Origin: Saururus chinensis
Lineage: Eukaryota > Streptophyta > Magnoliopsida > Piperales > Saururaceae
Assembly: GCA_035235625.1 (NCBI GenBank)
Contig: CP141144.1
Location: 46,870,014-46,934,013 of the forward strand
Direction of reading: 5' to 3'
DNA length: 64,000 nucleotides
This document shows, one piece after another, positions 44,398 to 55,751 of this stretch (positions within the stretch are counted from its first letter, which is position 1; each line of letters starts with the position of its first letter). The notes under the pieces are model-generated. The model had not been told where the DNA came from. It searched no databases and was given only the letters and a program-made list of their open reading frames with translations. A program made the position numbers and the translations under genes.

Positions 44398-46198
44398 GTC
44401 ACCTCACTTTTATGGGGAAGATACATGTTGTACCCATGCACCTACATGAGCTAACTCACACGCGTGCGCGCCATCACTGTTGCCATTCTTTTGGCTTGGC
44501 TCGGTCAGTTCGCAAGTGTAGCCGGCCAAGCCAGGTTGGGTCAACAAGATAATTATTTTTAGGATAAATTCATTTGATTTTCTTTTAACCCAAAATGGGT
44601 CCAGCTTTCTTTTCACCCAAATGTATCCATTAATGGGTGGACACATCCGTTTGAATAGGATGAGTTGTCTTCAATGAGATTTCTTATAAAACACTAAAAA
44701 AATATTTTTTTGCATTATCCTTTACTAGGTTAGGGCTTTTAATATTACTCTTTCTACCAAAAATTAGAGTTGCTTAAGGAACCTTAAGATTGAGTAAAAA
44801 CTATAAGCATAGCTTTGTTTAGCCTTTGTTGGAGCCTATAGCTAGAGAATATTTAGACTTGCCTGGTTAACTGAGTTAGGAAGCATCACTAGGTAGTTAA
44901 TTGGATGGCGAGAATCTTATTAAATATCCTAAATATATGAGGATTAGTAAATATAGGCTAAAAGCGGGTGAGTGGTAGCTTATCACTATTAAGTTGATAC
45001 TCTTTTGCTTTGTTGTACTCTTTTATTAGGATTTTACCTTAAGATGTCATGTTAAATGAGGGCATGGAAGTGATGAATCAAGTGATGTTGGTTAAATAAT
45101 AATAATTATTTCTGGATGTAGTAATTACAACCTCTCACATAAACAATCCACTTACTGGATTTACTACATGTGAAGAAGCTAATTGTCAAAATTGTGATAT
45201 TTTTCATAATCTATAACTACAATATTTGCTTTAGCATGCCTATTACTTTCATCAATCTAATTTGATTGCTTAAAGAACTTCTACCCTTGAGTCTCTATAT
45301 CACATAGATATGATTATTCATTGTATATTACCATGCCTAGAAAAGTATTTTCTCAAATGTATAAAGCCTTATAACTGTTTTGGCCATTAATTGTATGTTT
45401 GTTTTCATGAATGAGTATTAACATCCACTAATAACTGTGAAATATAACTGATATGGTTATCTTTGATTATGTAGAAAGGTTTACATTGCAATATGATGCA
45501 AGTTGCAAAGAGTTACTTTTTAATTATTCTCAAGTTTTCTTGCTTGCACACATTATATTTCAAAGATGTAGCAAAATCAAAATTCCGGTTCATAAATCAA
45601 ATTTTGTTGTGTTTCCTTGTTAAGGTTGATGATTGGACACACAATGCTTGGGCTTGAAGTTAGGTGAGGAGTTATAGTACTCTCTTGGTGCTAACCTTGA
45701 GGTCATGATTGGGAGGCGAACCTTTGGGTGATACGTACATCTCAATTACTGTCTGGTCAGTTTTTATAATCCATTGTTTTTTGTTATGCCTCAAAGCAAG
45801 AACTCAAAGTACGCCTAGATTAAAACTTCATGACTTTTTTGAACTACATGAATATCTGTATCGGTTTTATTGATAGGTAGGGAGTTGCTATCACTTATAT
45901 CTTTTGCTTTTAGCTTTTAACCCAATATTATCACAAAATGCTTCTTTTATTTTTTGTATAAACCTCAAAGTGCCTCTACTAGTTCAATTATTTCATGCTT
46001 TTGCTATGTAAATGTTCTTGGTATTAGTGATTACTATTACCACCATCCAAATTTATATGGGTTGATAATTAAGTTTGTTGACTTACAATACTATCTTTCC
46101 TAAAAATTGTAATGATTTTAACCTTTAGTCTTGTTGACCACCATTAAAAGTGCTGCATTTGGTAGTGTGCTCTCCCTATCCTATTTCAATGAGCCTAA
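44398..46198. other. AT-rich sequence between solo LTR E and the large MULE
   Basis: The first 200 bp may continue the copia-like LTR. The remainder has no open frame of note and no recognised repeat. The stretch just before 46199 may be part of a host gene (intron) since an exon-like sequence follows on the other side of the MULE. Confidence 0.35.
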
Positions 46199-46207
46199 TT
46201 TTTCTCT
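46199..46207. repeat. 9-bp target site duplication of the large MULE, left copy
   Basis: TTTTTCTCT, identical to 58815-58823. Nine base pairs is the standard Mutator duplication length. Confidence 0.95.
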
Positions 46208-46280
46208 GAGTTTTTTCCATATTGTCTGTCTGAAGAATGAAATATTCGATATTCCTTCGATTTTAAACGGAAATGCCATA
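46208..46280 (+). repeat. Left terminal inverted repeat of the large MULE
   Basis: 73 bp, pairing with 58742-58814 at about 64 of 73 positions. The innermost 24 bp differ nowhere. Confidence 0.95.
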
Positions 46281-46496
46281 TGACTTGTTTATGGACCAAA
46301 ATGCCTTTAGGTTTCCACTATATTAGGTTTTAATATAGAGAGTAATAAATGAACAATGGAACAGTGTTGCACCGTTCCAGTGTGCTGGTAGTCATCGGCG
46401 GCGAATGGAACTCACCAGCGAGAGATGATCGGCGGTGACTCATCGGCAAGAGTCAATGAACAAGAAAAAAGTGTTTTTTAGCACTGCAGACACTGT

Positions 46497-49400
46497 GTGA
46501 GTGCTCCAAAGGATGCATTTCACATAAACAATCCTTCTTTCACACCGATCATGGATAGGATCGGTATTTGCATCCATTATAACGAAGAGGTAGGCAATGA
46601 TGGCTTGTATATTTGTGGAATGGCATGGTTGATGAACATTCATTCGTTGGTGAGCTTTGGTGAGATGCTGGGGCAAGTCAAGGCACGACTTTCCGTCAAT
46701 GGTAATGCTAGTTTGAAGTATTTAATTTCATCATCCCAATCATCCATGATATATAAATTACAAGATGATGAGGACCTTCAATCAATGTTCTCTATTCATA
46801 AGAAGGCGAATAAGGAGGTGCTATTGTTGTATGCCAACATGAAATAGCCCGACAACGGTAATAAATCACCATCACCCTCCTTAGAAAGGAACCAGACATT
46901 TAATAGAGCTGAATCACCCGTCGTAATGGCTCATCCCAGCTCTAATGTCGTATTTCATCCCAAATTCAATGAAACTCAATTCACCTTTAAAACTGCCATG
47001 TAACAATTAATCTTTTGATTATACACAATTGGAATATTTTGTGTACTCAAGACAACAATATTGAACATATCGTGTTAAGGTTAAATCATATCGTGTGAAG
47101 TAATAAACACGACGCGTAATAGATCGTATTAGTAATTACACGATATACACATGTGATATAGCAATAATGAGTTATAACGTAGATATAATAAGATGACATG
47201 TATTAATGTCATGGTTTCAATAACACATTTTGAAATGTAAGTGTCTTAACAGAATACATGATGTCGACTAATGTCACATTTTTTAACACAATAATGTGTA
47301 ATGTAGATTGGGAGATCCGGGAAACTTGCCCTCAACCAATCCATGTCAATCATCTTTCACCAATCCAATGAGTACAGAACCTGAAATAAAAGTCAATCAG
47401 AATAGATCAGAGGAATGGTCGCCAATGATGGGTGGGACAAGGACTTCATTTGATAACTACAAACCTCCATATAGCCCTTGTAATTACAACGGTGGACAAG
47501 GCGAAGAAGTTGAAAATATGTAGGGTGAGGATCTGTGGTACGATAATGATATAGTTGACATGGAAAGTATGTCCGACCATGAAGAATTTGGAAATAGCAA
47601 GGTTCCTAGTAACGTCGATGTTGAGGCGGAGGGATATTGGGATACAATCGATGATTTAAACATGTTGGAACCAAATATTGGTGAAAGCCAGTTAATGACG
47701 GGCAGTTTGCATGCTAAGGATTACCAGAAGCTCCTCGAATTGGGTGCACATTTTCTAAGCCTGTTGCATTTCAAAAGGGTCCTGATTGACTTAGCAATAA
47801 AGGCGAATTTCACATATCGTGTTGTGGATGAAAACCAGAATACGTACACCGCAAATTGCTCCAATAATTCTTGTAACTGGTACATAAGGGCTTCAAATAT
47901 AGGAGATATATGACTGTCACGAGATTAGTGCTGACTCATTCATGTGGAACCCAAAGGAAGTCAACTAACCATCCCCTAGCATCGCACCTGTGGATAGCGA
48001 GAAAATGTTATGGCCTCTTTAAAGACTCGGTGGACATTACACCTAAGAGCATAGCAAGTTATATATCCAAGCACTAGAGCATAATTGCCAACTACAAGAA
48101 ATGCTAGCGCACAGGTAATGCATGAGAAGAATCGAAGGGTTGATTTAGTGTCACGATATGTTAGTCTACCATGTTTTTGTTTACACGCTTAAACTATAGC
48201 TGAAATATGCACTCACATGACATACGTCAATATCGTGTTACCATAAACACGACTAGTCATCGTGTATGGATTCCAATCACACGTAAACATAAAATATCGT
48301 GCAATCAGGAACACTATGTAAGCCAGTGTCGTATAACATTTACTAAATTGTATTGGGTCGTGCAGGTAAAGCTCTGATTGATTTAATAGATGGTGACCCA
48401 GATGAATCCTACCGCTTACTTCCTGCTTATGGGAGGTAGATAGAATATATAAATCCGGGAAGTGTAGTTGTGCTAGTGAGATCATGTGATATTCCCGGCC
48501 CTATGGGTGGGTACGATTTCAAAAGAGTATTCTGGATGTTTGGCCCCATTGAGAGAGCTTTCCGAACAACCCTGAGGGCGTTGCTAACGGTTGATGCAAC
48601 TTTCTCGAAAGGAAAATATCCTAGACAGCTATTGATAGCAACTGCACTAGACTGGAACAATAATATGTTATGCGTTGCATTTGTAGTGGTTGATAACGAG
48701 TGTGAGAAAATTTGGTGTTGGTTTCTTGAGTTGCTTAGAAATCATCTATCTCTGATCCTCCAATCGAGTTGGATACAATTGTTTCTGATACACATAAGGG
48801 ATTGGCAAATGATATGACACACCATTTACACACCACAGATATTATATCCATCACATGGCAGCAAATATGCTGGACAGATTCAAGGACAACTACTTAATAA
48901 ATCAGCTCCATGTTGTAGTGGAAACGTTCAGATAGAATGTGTACGATGAAACAATGAACAACATTAAAGAACATAATCTAGAAGCATATGCTGCACTAAA
49001 TAAGATAGGTTCGGAGCACTGGGCCAGTGTATAAATCCTAGGTGAACTTGCCATATCACAAGGTACAATGCATTCATATAGCCATGTACATAGTGTGTGT
49101 TCGTTTATGCGTGAGGGCTTCATATCGTGTTAGTTTAAACACTTTAGTTTCATTCATCGTGTAAGTTAATACGATTTTGCTTAACGATCGTATGACACAT
49201 CGTGTAATCGTCATGAGAAAGTCGTTTATCGTGCACCCATACTCACGATCTTTTCTTCATAGGATGTGGTTAACCTAGTTGATTGTACCTGCACATGTGG
49301 AAGGTTTCAACATCTGGATCTACCATGTAAGCATGCAATCGCATCAATCAATAATAGACACTTCTACGTGTCTGAGTACTGCAAAAGATGGTACTTTATT

Positions 49401-49650
49401 AAAATGTATAAACTGACCTATCAAGAGCCCTTACACCCAATGAAGGATCGGCACCAATGGGCACCAGCTGGAGTTATGCCTACGTTCAGCCCACCTATCC
49501 CTCAAAAGTAGTGGAGGGTCTGTAAAAAATTCGGATAAGAGTCACAACCACCTCTCAAAGCTCCACAAAAATGTATAACATGCGATTAATTGGGTCATAA
49601 CTGCAAACGATGTACCACGCACAAGGGGGCCCCCCCAATGTGGCAGATGT
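46497..49650 (+). pseudogene. MURA-like transposase of the large MULE
   Basis: The exon pieces are: a PB1-like N-terminal domain (46497-46847: GICIHYNEEVGNDGLYICGM ... YKLQDDEDLQSM); an acidic linker (47308-47700); the MuDR DNA-binding domain (47700-47913: HFKRVLIDLAIKANFTYRVV, NSCNWYIRAS) and a decayed SIASYI part; the catalytic domain (48365-48830) with LLTVDATFSKGKYP (first Asp) and, in another frame, SDTHKGLAND (second Asp); and a SWIM zinc finger (49270-49380: CTCTCGRFQHLDLPCKHA) followed by a worn CCHC knuckle (CITCD...GHNCKRC, with a stop inside). Three introns (about 47005-47300, 48105-48360, 49060-49260) contain the TCGTGT motifs. Stops and frameshifts make it non-functional. Confidence 0.9.
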
Positions 49651-50129
49651 CCCATCAACAAGCCGAAGGAGGTCGAATAGTAGCGTACACGAATGGTGTA
49701 AGGAAGGGGAGCATCAATCGGGCTTACCTTTTCCACCCCCATTCTTCAGCTAAAAGTTTTTGTATATGCATCGTGTTATGAATAACATGAAATTGTAATT
49801 AACGTGTTCCTAAAAACACGACATGTTGTACATAGGGTACACTATATATGTGTATCGTGTAATCGACAACACGACCGAAAGGGTTTACGTGTTACTAATT
49901 ACATGATAATATATATCAATTATTAATTCTTATATCAAAGTGTCCTTTGCTTACACGATGTGAAAGTGTCTTTTGCTTACATGATATTGGTCATATCGTG
50001 TGTTCGAACCCATGATAATTTCATGTTCGTAATGTTCCAATTCCCGAGGTGTTATTCCAGAGGCATCAATGCTTTCAATAACTTGGCTATCTGTAACCGT
50101 CTCGCCCTGCCTACATATATATATATAGG

Positions 50130-50770
50130 ATTTGTAGAATGCTCACTCACTGGTTCTTCAAGGAGACAGGTCATTCGGAAGATTGCTTTGGCGGCGGCTG
50201 GTGAATCGGTCCGCCATCGGATATGGTCCTCACCTATATCCAACGACAAACTTGTTTCACTAGACAGTAATATATCAATGCCTCTAATGATCCGTCCAAT
50301 TTGCGCCTTATTCGATAGACTCTGATAGTGAATGTTTTTGCAGTATATTTGAGAAGATTTCAAGGAGATTGCTCGCAGTGATGTTCTTCACGAAGACGGG
50401 TCATTCGGGAGATTGCTTTAGTGGCAGCTGGTGAATCGGCCCTCTATCGGATACAGTCCTCACCTATATCCGATGGTGGACATGTTTCACTAGACGGCGA
50501 TATATCAATGTCTCTAATGATCCATCACATTCGTGCCTTATTCAATAGACTCCGATAGTGAATATTTTTTTGTTGTATATATGAGAAGATTTCAGGGAGA
50601 TAGCTCGCACAGTGATGTTCTTCGCGAAGACGGGTCATTCGGGAGATTGCTTTAGCAGTGGCTGGTGAATCGGTCCGCCATCGAATACGGTCCTCACCTA
50701 TATCTAATGGTGGGCAGTTTTACTAGAAGGTGATATAGCAATGTCCCTATTCTTGAAATGATGGGTCCAT
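50130..50770. repeat. Threefold tandem repeat of ~232 bp in the MULE
   Basis: The block TCATTCGGRAGATTGCTTT recurs at 50171, 50401 and 50635, followed each time by GGCTGGTGAATCGG, CTCACCTATATC and (first two) AATGATCCRTC. All units can be read as a related peptide (VIREIALxAAGES...) with stops. The repeat lies between the convergent transposase and protease genes, where 3' ends of both would fall. Confidence 0.88.
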
Positions 50771-52024
50771 GAATCTGCAAAGAGATCGCATGCCAACTGA
50801 TCACTAGCGACGAGACGGATTGTTATTTTCTTTGTTTTTTTAAGTTCTATAAAGATTAGTTTTTTGGATGTAATGAATTAATAACAGTTATATCTTTCTT
50901 CCCATTGAAAGTTGTCTTTCTCGTATATTGGATGTAATGATACTTGTTCAAGCGTGTATTCCTTAACACAATATGTTCGTATATCATGTTATCAACCACA
51001 CGACAATAATACACTCGCATTTTGTTTTCACAAGACTTTCGTAAATATCATGTTCACATGAACACGATGAGTTATCAGTCTGTTTTATGAGCTCACGACT
51101 ACGATAACGAATATTTATGCCAGATGTGTAATCAATTACATGATATTGGTTATGTCCAGCGATGGAACACACAAATATTGCATTAATTTAAACATCCAAT
51201 TCCCAAAGCGTCACCTCAATTTCTGGGATTTCAATTAAATTAGAATCACAAATTCAAGAGAAGTCATTTCAAATTTCCAATTACACTATATATGGAATAA
51301 TTTCCATATATATTGAACAGTTTGTATCCCTCGCATCCTTCCTATATATATCAAAGTGACCTCTGGGCTAACCCAATTCATGAAATGCACGAGATGGAGC
51401 CTTTGGGACATTGATATAGTGCCAGATGGTAATTTGTCCCCTTCAGTGGCATGGTCCTAACCAGCCACTAAAGGGGGCAATTTACTACCCGGCGTTATTT
51501 TAATGTTGCAAATGTTCCATCACAATTGAAATTTAAAGGAAAATATTAATATTATGACCTGTCGCTTTCACGACATATAGGTCATCAACATCCTCTGAAG
51601 TGGTCGTCCCGAAACATATTTGGTTTCGGTTAACATTTGAAACTTTCCTTTGACCATCCTCATTCAAGAACGTTCGGTCATCGGTTATGATCAATGAGTT
51701 GCATCTTTTCCATTTGTTTGATTACACGACATCAAAGACGTCCTAATACAAGATGTCTTGTAAATGATAACACGACCTAATACGAGGTGGCGTGTATGCG
51801 ATAACACGACATAATAATCAATTGTGAGAACTATAATACAATTAGATATATGTGTACTCATGTTTTGCGCTATCAAATACACGATATTGGTGCAAATCGT
51901 TTGATTGATTATACGTCATCTGACATTGGTACATGTATTTCTATTACAATAGTTAATTACAAAATAATTGGTCAAACATTGAATCTGTCAGTTAATCAAA
52001 GCATGAAAGAAGTCTATTTTCTTT
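50771..52024. other. Intergenic region between transposase and antisense gene of the MULE
   Basis: No coding domain is seen. It holds two motif clusters (50950-51165, 51715-51920) and otherwise AT-rich sequence. The 3' ends and polyadenylation signals of the two convergent genes should lie here or in the triplicated repeat. Confidence 0.6.
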
Positions 52025-52615
52025 TTACAATTCATCTATTTCCGGATCAAATTCTTCTTCGATTTGGACCTGAAGTATAGCAGCGTAGATCATCGGCTTG
52101 ACCATGCCTGTTATCTCGAGTTGTTTAAAATCTGTCAAAATGACTCCCCCTGCCAGTTTCGCTACGTAGTACATGACAAACAAACCGCAATCTTCATTTA
52201 TTTCCTGGTACATGCATTTGTTGATCTTAGTCATTGGCCACAGCCGAGTGCCCTTTATCTTAAGTACCTTCTCCATTCCATTGGCAACATGTTTCCTGAC
52301 ACTGTCTACCTTGGCGAAGTGGTGATTGTGTTCACCCTTTAGAGGATTGTACCACCTAAATCACTTCTCCCTGCAGTGGACAATAAGCAAGAGAAAGTGG
52401 CCCTTGACGTAGATAGGAATGAAACCGCTCTTCGTGTTAACATTCAGGCCTCTCAACAATATGCCAGTGAGTTTGCCCTCCTTCTCCACTAGCCCTGCCT
52501 CCATGCCAATGCTAAAGTAGTGCTGAATAGCGAACTTGCCAAAAAAATAGTTGGGGAACCTACCTAGATTTCTCAAATTTTGTTCATCAAGAAGTTGGAA
52601 GAAGACATTGATGAC
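52025..52615 (-). pseudogene. Ulp1-like (C48) cysteine protease domain, last exon of the antisense gene
   Basis: Ulp1/SENP proteases cut SUMO or related proteins. After the acceptor TGTGTAG at 52616-52622 the exon reads VINVFFQLLDEQNLRNLGRF and NYFFGKFAIQHYF, then the catalytic His region IYVKGHFLLLIVH, a stop, a WYNPL segment where the family has YDS/NSL, and the catalytic Cys region NEDCGLFVMYYVAKLAGG. The acidic tail ends at 52025. His and Cys are kept; the middle catalytic Asp seems to be Asn. One in-frame stop (about 52358) breaks it. The orientation is opposite to the transposase. Confidence 0.88.
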
Positions 52616-52917
52616 CTACACAAAACCATACATGTTAGTAATGACACAATAGTCGACCGATCGTGACATTGTTTACATGATAAGTGATTATATCGAATTA
52701 CTGATAACACGACACATTTACAAGTCGTGTATGAATTAACATGCTAATTTTACTTCAGCAATTATAGTCGATATGTAGCATATGAGGAAAACAATGATAT
52801 GAACCTTGGTTGTATAATCGATAAAACGATAATTAATTGTAATATGCATCAGTTATTCAATCGTTTGATTGATAACATGATAGATGTTAACACGTATGAG
52901 AGATGAAATGATATTAC
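52616..52917 (-). other. Intron of the antisense gene with a motif cluster
   Basis: On minus the donor is AATGAG|GTAATAT and the acceptor TTGTGTAG|GTCATC. The coding sequence reads smoothly across it (CITNE to VINVFF). The interior carries TCGTGT-type motifs from 52640 to 52900, an unusual content for an intron. Confidence 0.75.
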
Positions 52918-53945
52918 CTCATTGGTTATGCATTCCTGCTTTAACAAAGATAGGTAGTCGATGTAGAGGAGTGTCTCTATGGGTCACAACTTGTACGGGT
53001 TTGACATAAATTCGGTGATAATGTTCTTATATGCCTCCTTCTAAACCTCCATGTGGAACACAACTCTATGTCAACATAGTCATTTGGCGGTAGACTGTGC
53101 TCCTCCTTATTTATTTTAGTCGCAGTCTCATCTTCTACATCTACAACATTGTGGATACCCTCCATTACTTCTACATTTATTGGAGGAGTATCCAAAAAAG
53201 TGCCTTCATTGGAAGCTGCGATTGAGGCTACTAGTTCTAGGGTGGGAGACTTTGGATGTGCCGGAAGAATAATGCTCGGGCCAGAGACCGATGCCAAAGG
53301 TACTTCGTCTCCAGGCCTTTGAGGCTGGGCAATGTGTCCAACCTTTGCTAACTTCTCATCAATGTAGCTGCTAAAACACTTCAGCTTCTTCAAGCCCTGA
53401 GCTGAGACTTTCTTAAGAGGCTCCTCACCTTCTGCAGGTTGTTCAACTGTGGTGTACCTCAACTTCCATGGCACAAGAGGTAAGAAGGGAGCATCAGGAG
53501 CAGCTTTCCACTTCAATTTGAGTTTTATTGCTTGTTTGGGGACTGCTCCTTGATTTGCTTCCTGAGCTGCTTCCAGTCCCTCCAAGGGTTGTTCTGTCGG
53601 TCCCTCATGAGGTTGTTCCGTCAGTCCCTCATGAGGTTGTTCCGTCCCATAGCAGACTTGAGCCATGAGCTCCTGGGGATGGTCTCGTTCCTCTACCTCC
53701 TAGGGTTGTTGTTCAACATCCTAGGGTTGTTCTTCCACCTCCTGGGGTGGTTCCATGACATCCTGTGGTTGTTCCACGACCTCCCATGGTTGTTCCATGA
53801 ATTCTACATTTATTTTCGTCAAAAATCTAGTTATTAGTGTCCTTTGCAACTTCGGACCAATCTTCTTCTTCTGTTTGGTGGCAACTTGCAGTTGTCGTTT
53901 CTCTATATTTAAGAAGTCAACCATCATTTTTGTAAACACACGATA
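52918..53945 (-). pseudogene. Middle exon of the antisense gene, with EQP-type repeats
   Basis: Reading on minus: a lysine-rich start (QVATKQKKKIGPKLQRT), then a low-complexity part with repeated EQPxE units (EQPWEVVEQPQDVMEPP; later EQPHEGLTEQPHEGPTEQP), a basic stretch AIKLKLKWKAAP, a linker with proline and glutamate, then YNDYVDIE-like and, in another frame, TLLYIDYLSLLKQECITNE that joins to the protease exon. Stops interrupt the repeat region twice (about 53700 and 53722). The repeat-rich linker is probably disordered. Confidence 0.75.
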
Positions 53946-54149
53946 TGCATGTTAGTTGTCTTTTACCAAACACGATGAAACTACATATCGTATTGTTGAA
54001 AAAACGAAAATAGGACTCGTGCTCGTGATCACACGACCATGACAATACCAAAATCGCCTTTCTTAATAAACAACATGATCCCCCTATCGTGTACTCGACT
54101 ATACGAAGATCCCCTTACAAAACACGATACATTAAAATATCATACTTAC

Positions 54150-54975
54150 TCAAAATGAATCCCTCTTCCACCGGCTAAGGGACATGTAATGATTGTTCTT
54201 CGGGGGTAGATGGTTGGCGTGCTTCTCTGGATTTTGAAGCTCTTGCCTTTAAATGAACCAAAGATGATCCTTCGGTTCTTGGATGAGGGGTTGATGCTTG
54301 GGCGACCTCCGGCTGAGTGGGTTCAGGCGGCTGTACTGTCTCCGGTTCTTCGGGGGGTTGCATCTATTCTATGAGGCTAGTTGCCACCTCGAGTTCATTC
54401 TTAACACGCTGGAGTGCAGCTTCAACTCACTCCATGTTCCATCCCCGCTCACCGTAGAGAGTAGCCTTCTCTAAAACAACTTCACAAATTCCTATTATGA
54501 CATTAACTAGCACAACAAATGATTCAATGACATCATGGCCGGAATGTACATGCCCCGATGTCTCGCCGTGGAGGGCGTGGCCGGGTCTCATTGGTCGGAA
54601 AGTATGCATACCAGCCTTCTTAGCTTTCGGGGTCGCCCTTTGGACATCTATGAAGTGCGCCTTTTTGGGAATTGGTGTGATGCGCATAACAATTTCAGAG
54701 TTTGGCTTCAGACTCATAAAGACATCCTCGTACCACTTCCTTATCCGGTGATGAGTTAGAATCTTCTTCCACCCCTTTTCATCGGCCGGGTCAAGTTTAT
54801 CGGCCTTCTCCACTTCGCTCAAAAGTTGCATAAATCTGGGCCACCTCCTGCACCTCAAGCTGCATAGAGGACCACTGGGAGCCCATATGGACGTATGCTC
54901 TAAAACCACACCTGGTGGACAATACATAAGAATATAGTCATTAGTGCAAATGGTCAGTATCTTCATTATAACAAA
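54150..54975 (-). pseudogene. Exons of unknown domain in the antisense gene
   Basis: Two open parts lie on minus: 54427-54966 (SEVEKADKLDPADEKGWKKI, HRIRKWYEDVFM, IPIPKKAHFIDVQ-like) and 54175-54363 (proline/glutamate-rich QPPEEPETVQPPEPTQPE). A splice donor GAGTAAGTATG at about 54141-54150 ends the exon. In related plant Ulp1-type transposon proteins this position holds a poorly conserved spacer between the N-terminal domain and the protease. No specific function is assigned. Confidence 0.65.
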
Positions 54976-55239
54976 CTAGTCGTGTTACGGATAACATGCT
55001 TTCAGCCCCATCATGTTTTTGATAACATGATACATTCCAATCATCTAATATCCTATCCACGATATAATACTTAGTCGTGTTATTGAGAACACAATATGTC
55101 TACGTGCATGTTATATGTCGTATGTCTGATAACACGATTTAGTTCATATTGTGTGACCGATACGGCGATATTCATCTGCCTATAAACATATCGTGTCATT
55201 AGCGATACGATATTAGAATTCGCATGGTATAACACATAC

Positions 55240-55751
55240 GAGCCTTACCTGGAGCACTAATGAAGCCTCAACGAGAATTCCAGCCTATCTACTCATGATG
55301 TTCCTGTGGGCTGCCGATATGCTTCTCATCAGCATATCATGTACGACGCCTACCTAATTGTAGCTCCCCACGACAGGAATGACATTTAAGTAATCATACA
55401 AAGCTAGGGATACGGCTCTATTGCCCTATGTGAACAACACAAGGACACTCATGTGCACAATCGCCGACCATGCTAAGTCCTCGTCTAAAACAGTCCTTGT
55501 TTCGTTAGCCACTTCTTTCAACATTTCTTCAAGTTTTGCCTTCTCCGGCCGCTTCTCTTAGACAAACTTCTTATAGAATTGCCCCTTGCCTTGGGCAGCC
55601 TTCCCCTCGCTACTTTCCAATTTACATGGGTTCCCTTTTCCACTAAAACCCATGATCATAGCCACTTCATCCACAGTAAGGGGTAGACTTTTGCCCCTTA
55701 TGTTGAAGACCTCCAGTGAGTCGTCCCAACAATCACCAATGAGTACATCCA
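55240..55751 (-). pseudogene. DUF1985/PMD-like domain of the antisense gene, 3' half
   Basis: On minus: DSLEVFNIRGKSLPLTVDEV, AMIMGFSGKGNPC, then, after frameshifts and stops, LAWSAIVHMSVLVLF, ALYDYLNVIPVVGSYN and VHDMLMRSISAAHRN. This order (a WxxxxxxxxIxGKxLxLTxxEVxxIMG block, then a YNW-type block) is the N-terminal region of plant Ulp1-containing transposon proteins, related to DUF1985 and to plant mobile domains. The solo LTR F breaks it at 55752; the 5' half is at 57741-57960. Confidence 0.75.

Noticed and set aside
52025-52342. Plus-strand frame 52064-52342 as a gene
   Set aside because: It is the shadow of the minus-strand Ulp1-like exon, which has the DCGLF motif.
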